From NCBI GenBank assembly GCA_035319145.1, contig DATHDH010000258.1, positions 1-6,457 on the forward strand: a stretch of DNA of 6,457 nucleotides, given 5' to 3'. The position numbers were made by a program, and so were the translations under genes. How positions within the stretch are numbered: position 1 is the first letter of the stretch; each line of letters opens with the position of its first letter. The notes beneath the pieces were generated by a model that ran no database searches, was not told the origin of the DNA, and saw only the letters and a program-made list of their open reading frames with translations. This document shows positions 5,800 through 6,457 of the stretch, one piece after another. Source of the DNA: JAAYUK01 sp035319145. Lineage in GTDB: Bacteria; Nitrospirota; Thermodesulfovibrionia; Thermodesulfovibrionales; Dissulfurispiraceae.

Positions 5800-6457
5800 G
5801 CTTTCTTGGTCCAGTATGGGCTTGTGATATCCTCAAACGCCGAGATTGCTGCAACAGTTCCCTGCCCCACCGCAACCGCAATCTGCTTTATGCCGCCTGT
5901 GACATCGCCGGCAGCATAAACCAGCGGAAGAGTCGTGCGCTGATGGCTGTCTACAACGATATATCCGTATTCATTTACCGACAGGTTGAGCATGCGGGCC
6001 ACGTCAGTATTCGGGGAATAGCCGATGGCGATAAAGACCCCCTGCGCCGGAAGCATAGCCTCTTCTCCGGTCTGCACATTCCGGATTCGCACGCCTTCTA
6101 CCGTCCGGTCTCCGAGAATAGCTTCAACAGCCGAATTCCAACGGATCGTTACATCGGTCTTCGCAAGGCTCTCCTGAAGATGTTTCTCCGCGCGCAGGGC
6201 ATCGCGATGATGCACGACAGTCACCTTCGCGCCGAGTCCGTGCAGGTAGAGCGCATCCGTTGCAGCCGTGTCACCGCCTCCGACAACGATTACCTGCTTC
6301 CCATTCTTGTAAAAGTATCCGTCGCATTCGGCGCAGTAACTCACGCCTTTTCCGCTCAACTCGTTCTCACCCGTAACGCCGAGCTTTTTGCTGTCGGCGC
6401 CGGAGGCGATGACAATGCCCTTCGTTCGAAAGAGTGTCCGGTTTGTCTGGACCTGAT
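5793..6457 (-). CDS. trxB: Thioredoxin reductase (TrxB-like), C-terminal 220 residues
   Basis: The gene enters from the right edge with no start in view; the reading frame is open to 6457 and stops at TAG 5795-5793. The fragment begins in the FAD domain (GIVIASGADSKKLGVTGENE). It then has the redox-active CAECDG (Cys codons 6335-6333 and 6326-6324), the NADPH-binding GGGDTAATDALYL, a nucleotide-specificity loop HHRDALRAEK, GVFIAIGYSPNTD, and the terminal FAD motif YAAGDVTGGIKQIAVAVGQG followed by TVAAISAFED. The order is that of low-molecular-weight thioredoxin reductases, which use NADPH to reduce thioredoxin in the cytoplasm. Two motif positions are unusual: Glu between the active-site cysteines' Ala and Cys, and His for the first Arg of HRRxxxR. 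A related flavoprotein, such as a ferredoxin- or NADH-dependent reductase, therefore stays possible. A TTG at 6359-6357 is not a start, because clear family sequence lies upstream of it. Confidence 0.9.
   Translation of the reverse strand, partial: QVQTNRTLFRTKGIVIASGADSKKLGVTGENELSGKGVSYCAECDGYFYKNGKQVIVVGGGDTAATDALYLHGLGAKVTVVHHRDALRAEKHLQESLAKTDVTIRWNSAVEAILGDRTVEGVRIRNVQTGEEAMLPAQGVFIAIGYSPNTDVARMLNLSVNEYGYIVVDSHQRTTLPLVYAAGDVTGGIKQIAVAVGQGTVAAISAFEDITSPYWTKKAQ

Noticed and set aside
5800..5870. Terminator for the glnE transcript beyond its stop codon
   Set aside because: I find no GC-rich stem followed by a T run on the plus strand in this stretch.
6357..6359. TTG as the start of the thioredoxin reductase gene
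   Set aside because: Clear thioredoxin reductase sequence (IVIASGADSKKLGVTGENE) continues upstream in frame to the window edge, so the gene is simply truncated by the window.
1..6457. CRISPR array, insertion sequence, tRNA, phage or defence genes
   Set aside because: No regularly spaced repeats, transposase, terminal inverted repeats, tRNA-like folds or defence-family motifs were seen; nearly all of the window is explained by housekeeping genes.

Overview
The window is ordinary bacterial chromosome, densely coded on both strands. It holds six protein genes, two of them cut by the window edges, and two short intergenic regions of about 150 bp each. I see no rRNA, tRNA, CRISPR array, insertion sequence, phage gene or origin. 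A full-length GlnE, an inner-membrane peptide-type ABC permease pair and a class III (type IV pilin-like) prepilin suggest a Gram-negative bacterium that adenylylates its glutamine synthetase. Coding sequence is moderately GC-rich, roughly 55-60% in the lines I counted by hand outside the pilin gene. Proteobacteria, Desulfobacterota or Nitrospirota would all fit. The sequence alone does not settle the phylum.

Layout. Positions 1-158 (minus) are the N-terminus of a class I fumarase/tartrate dehydratase-type alpha subunit, with a plausible sigma70 promoter at 201-229. Positions 306-920 (minus) are a single-gene prepilin with a strong Shine-Dalgarno and a clear intrinsic terminator at 263-297. 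This terminator insulates it from the fumarase gene downstream. The 921-1075 gap is a divergent promoter region, with a sigma54-like element facing the pilin and a TTGACA element facing the permease genes. Positions 1076-2056, 2053-2916 and 2962-5799 (plus) form an apparent operon of a DppB-like permease, a DppC-like permease and glnE. The first two overlap by 4 bp, and 45 bp separate the second from glnE. From 5793 to the window end (minus) is a thioredoxin reductase whose 3' end overlaps the 3' end of glnE by 7 bp.

How the genes fit together. The two permeases would form the membrane channel of a dipeptide/oligopeptide (or nickel-type) importer. Neither a substrate-binding protein nor an ATPase is encoded beside them. 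Co-transcription with glnE would link a nitrogen-containing nutrient importer to the enzyme that sets glutamine synthetase activity. That is an inference from spacing, not proof. Fumarase (central carbon), thioredoxin reductase (thiol redox) and the pilin appear to be independent neighbours.

I looked for a novel multi-gene system and do not see one. The points most worth a second look are the orphan pilin and its promoter architecture, the overlap of the -10 element with the Shine-Dalgarno in front of the permease gene, the incomplete transporter joined to glnE, and an altered NADPH-binding motif in the thioredoxin reductase.
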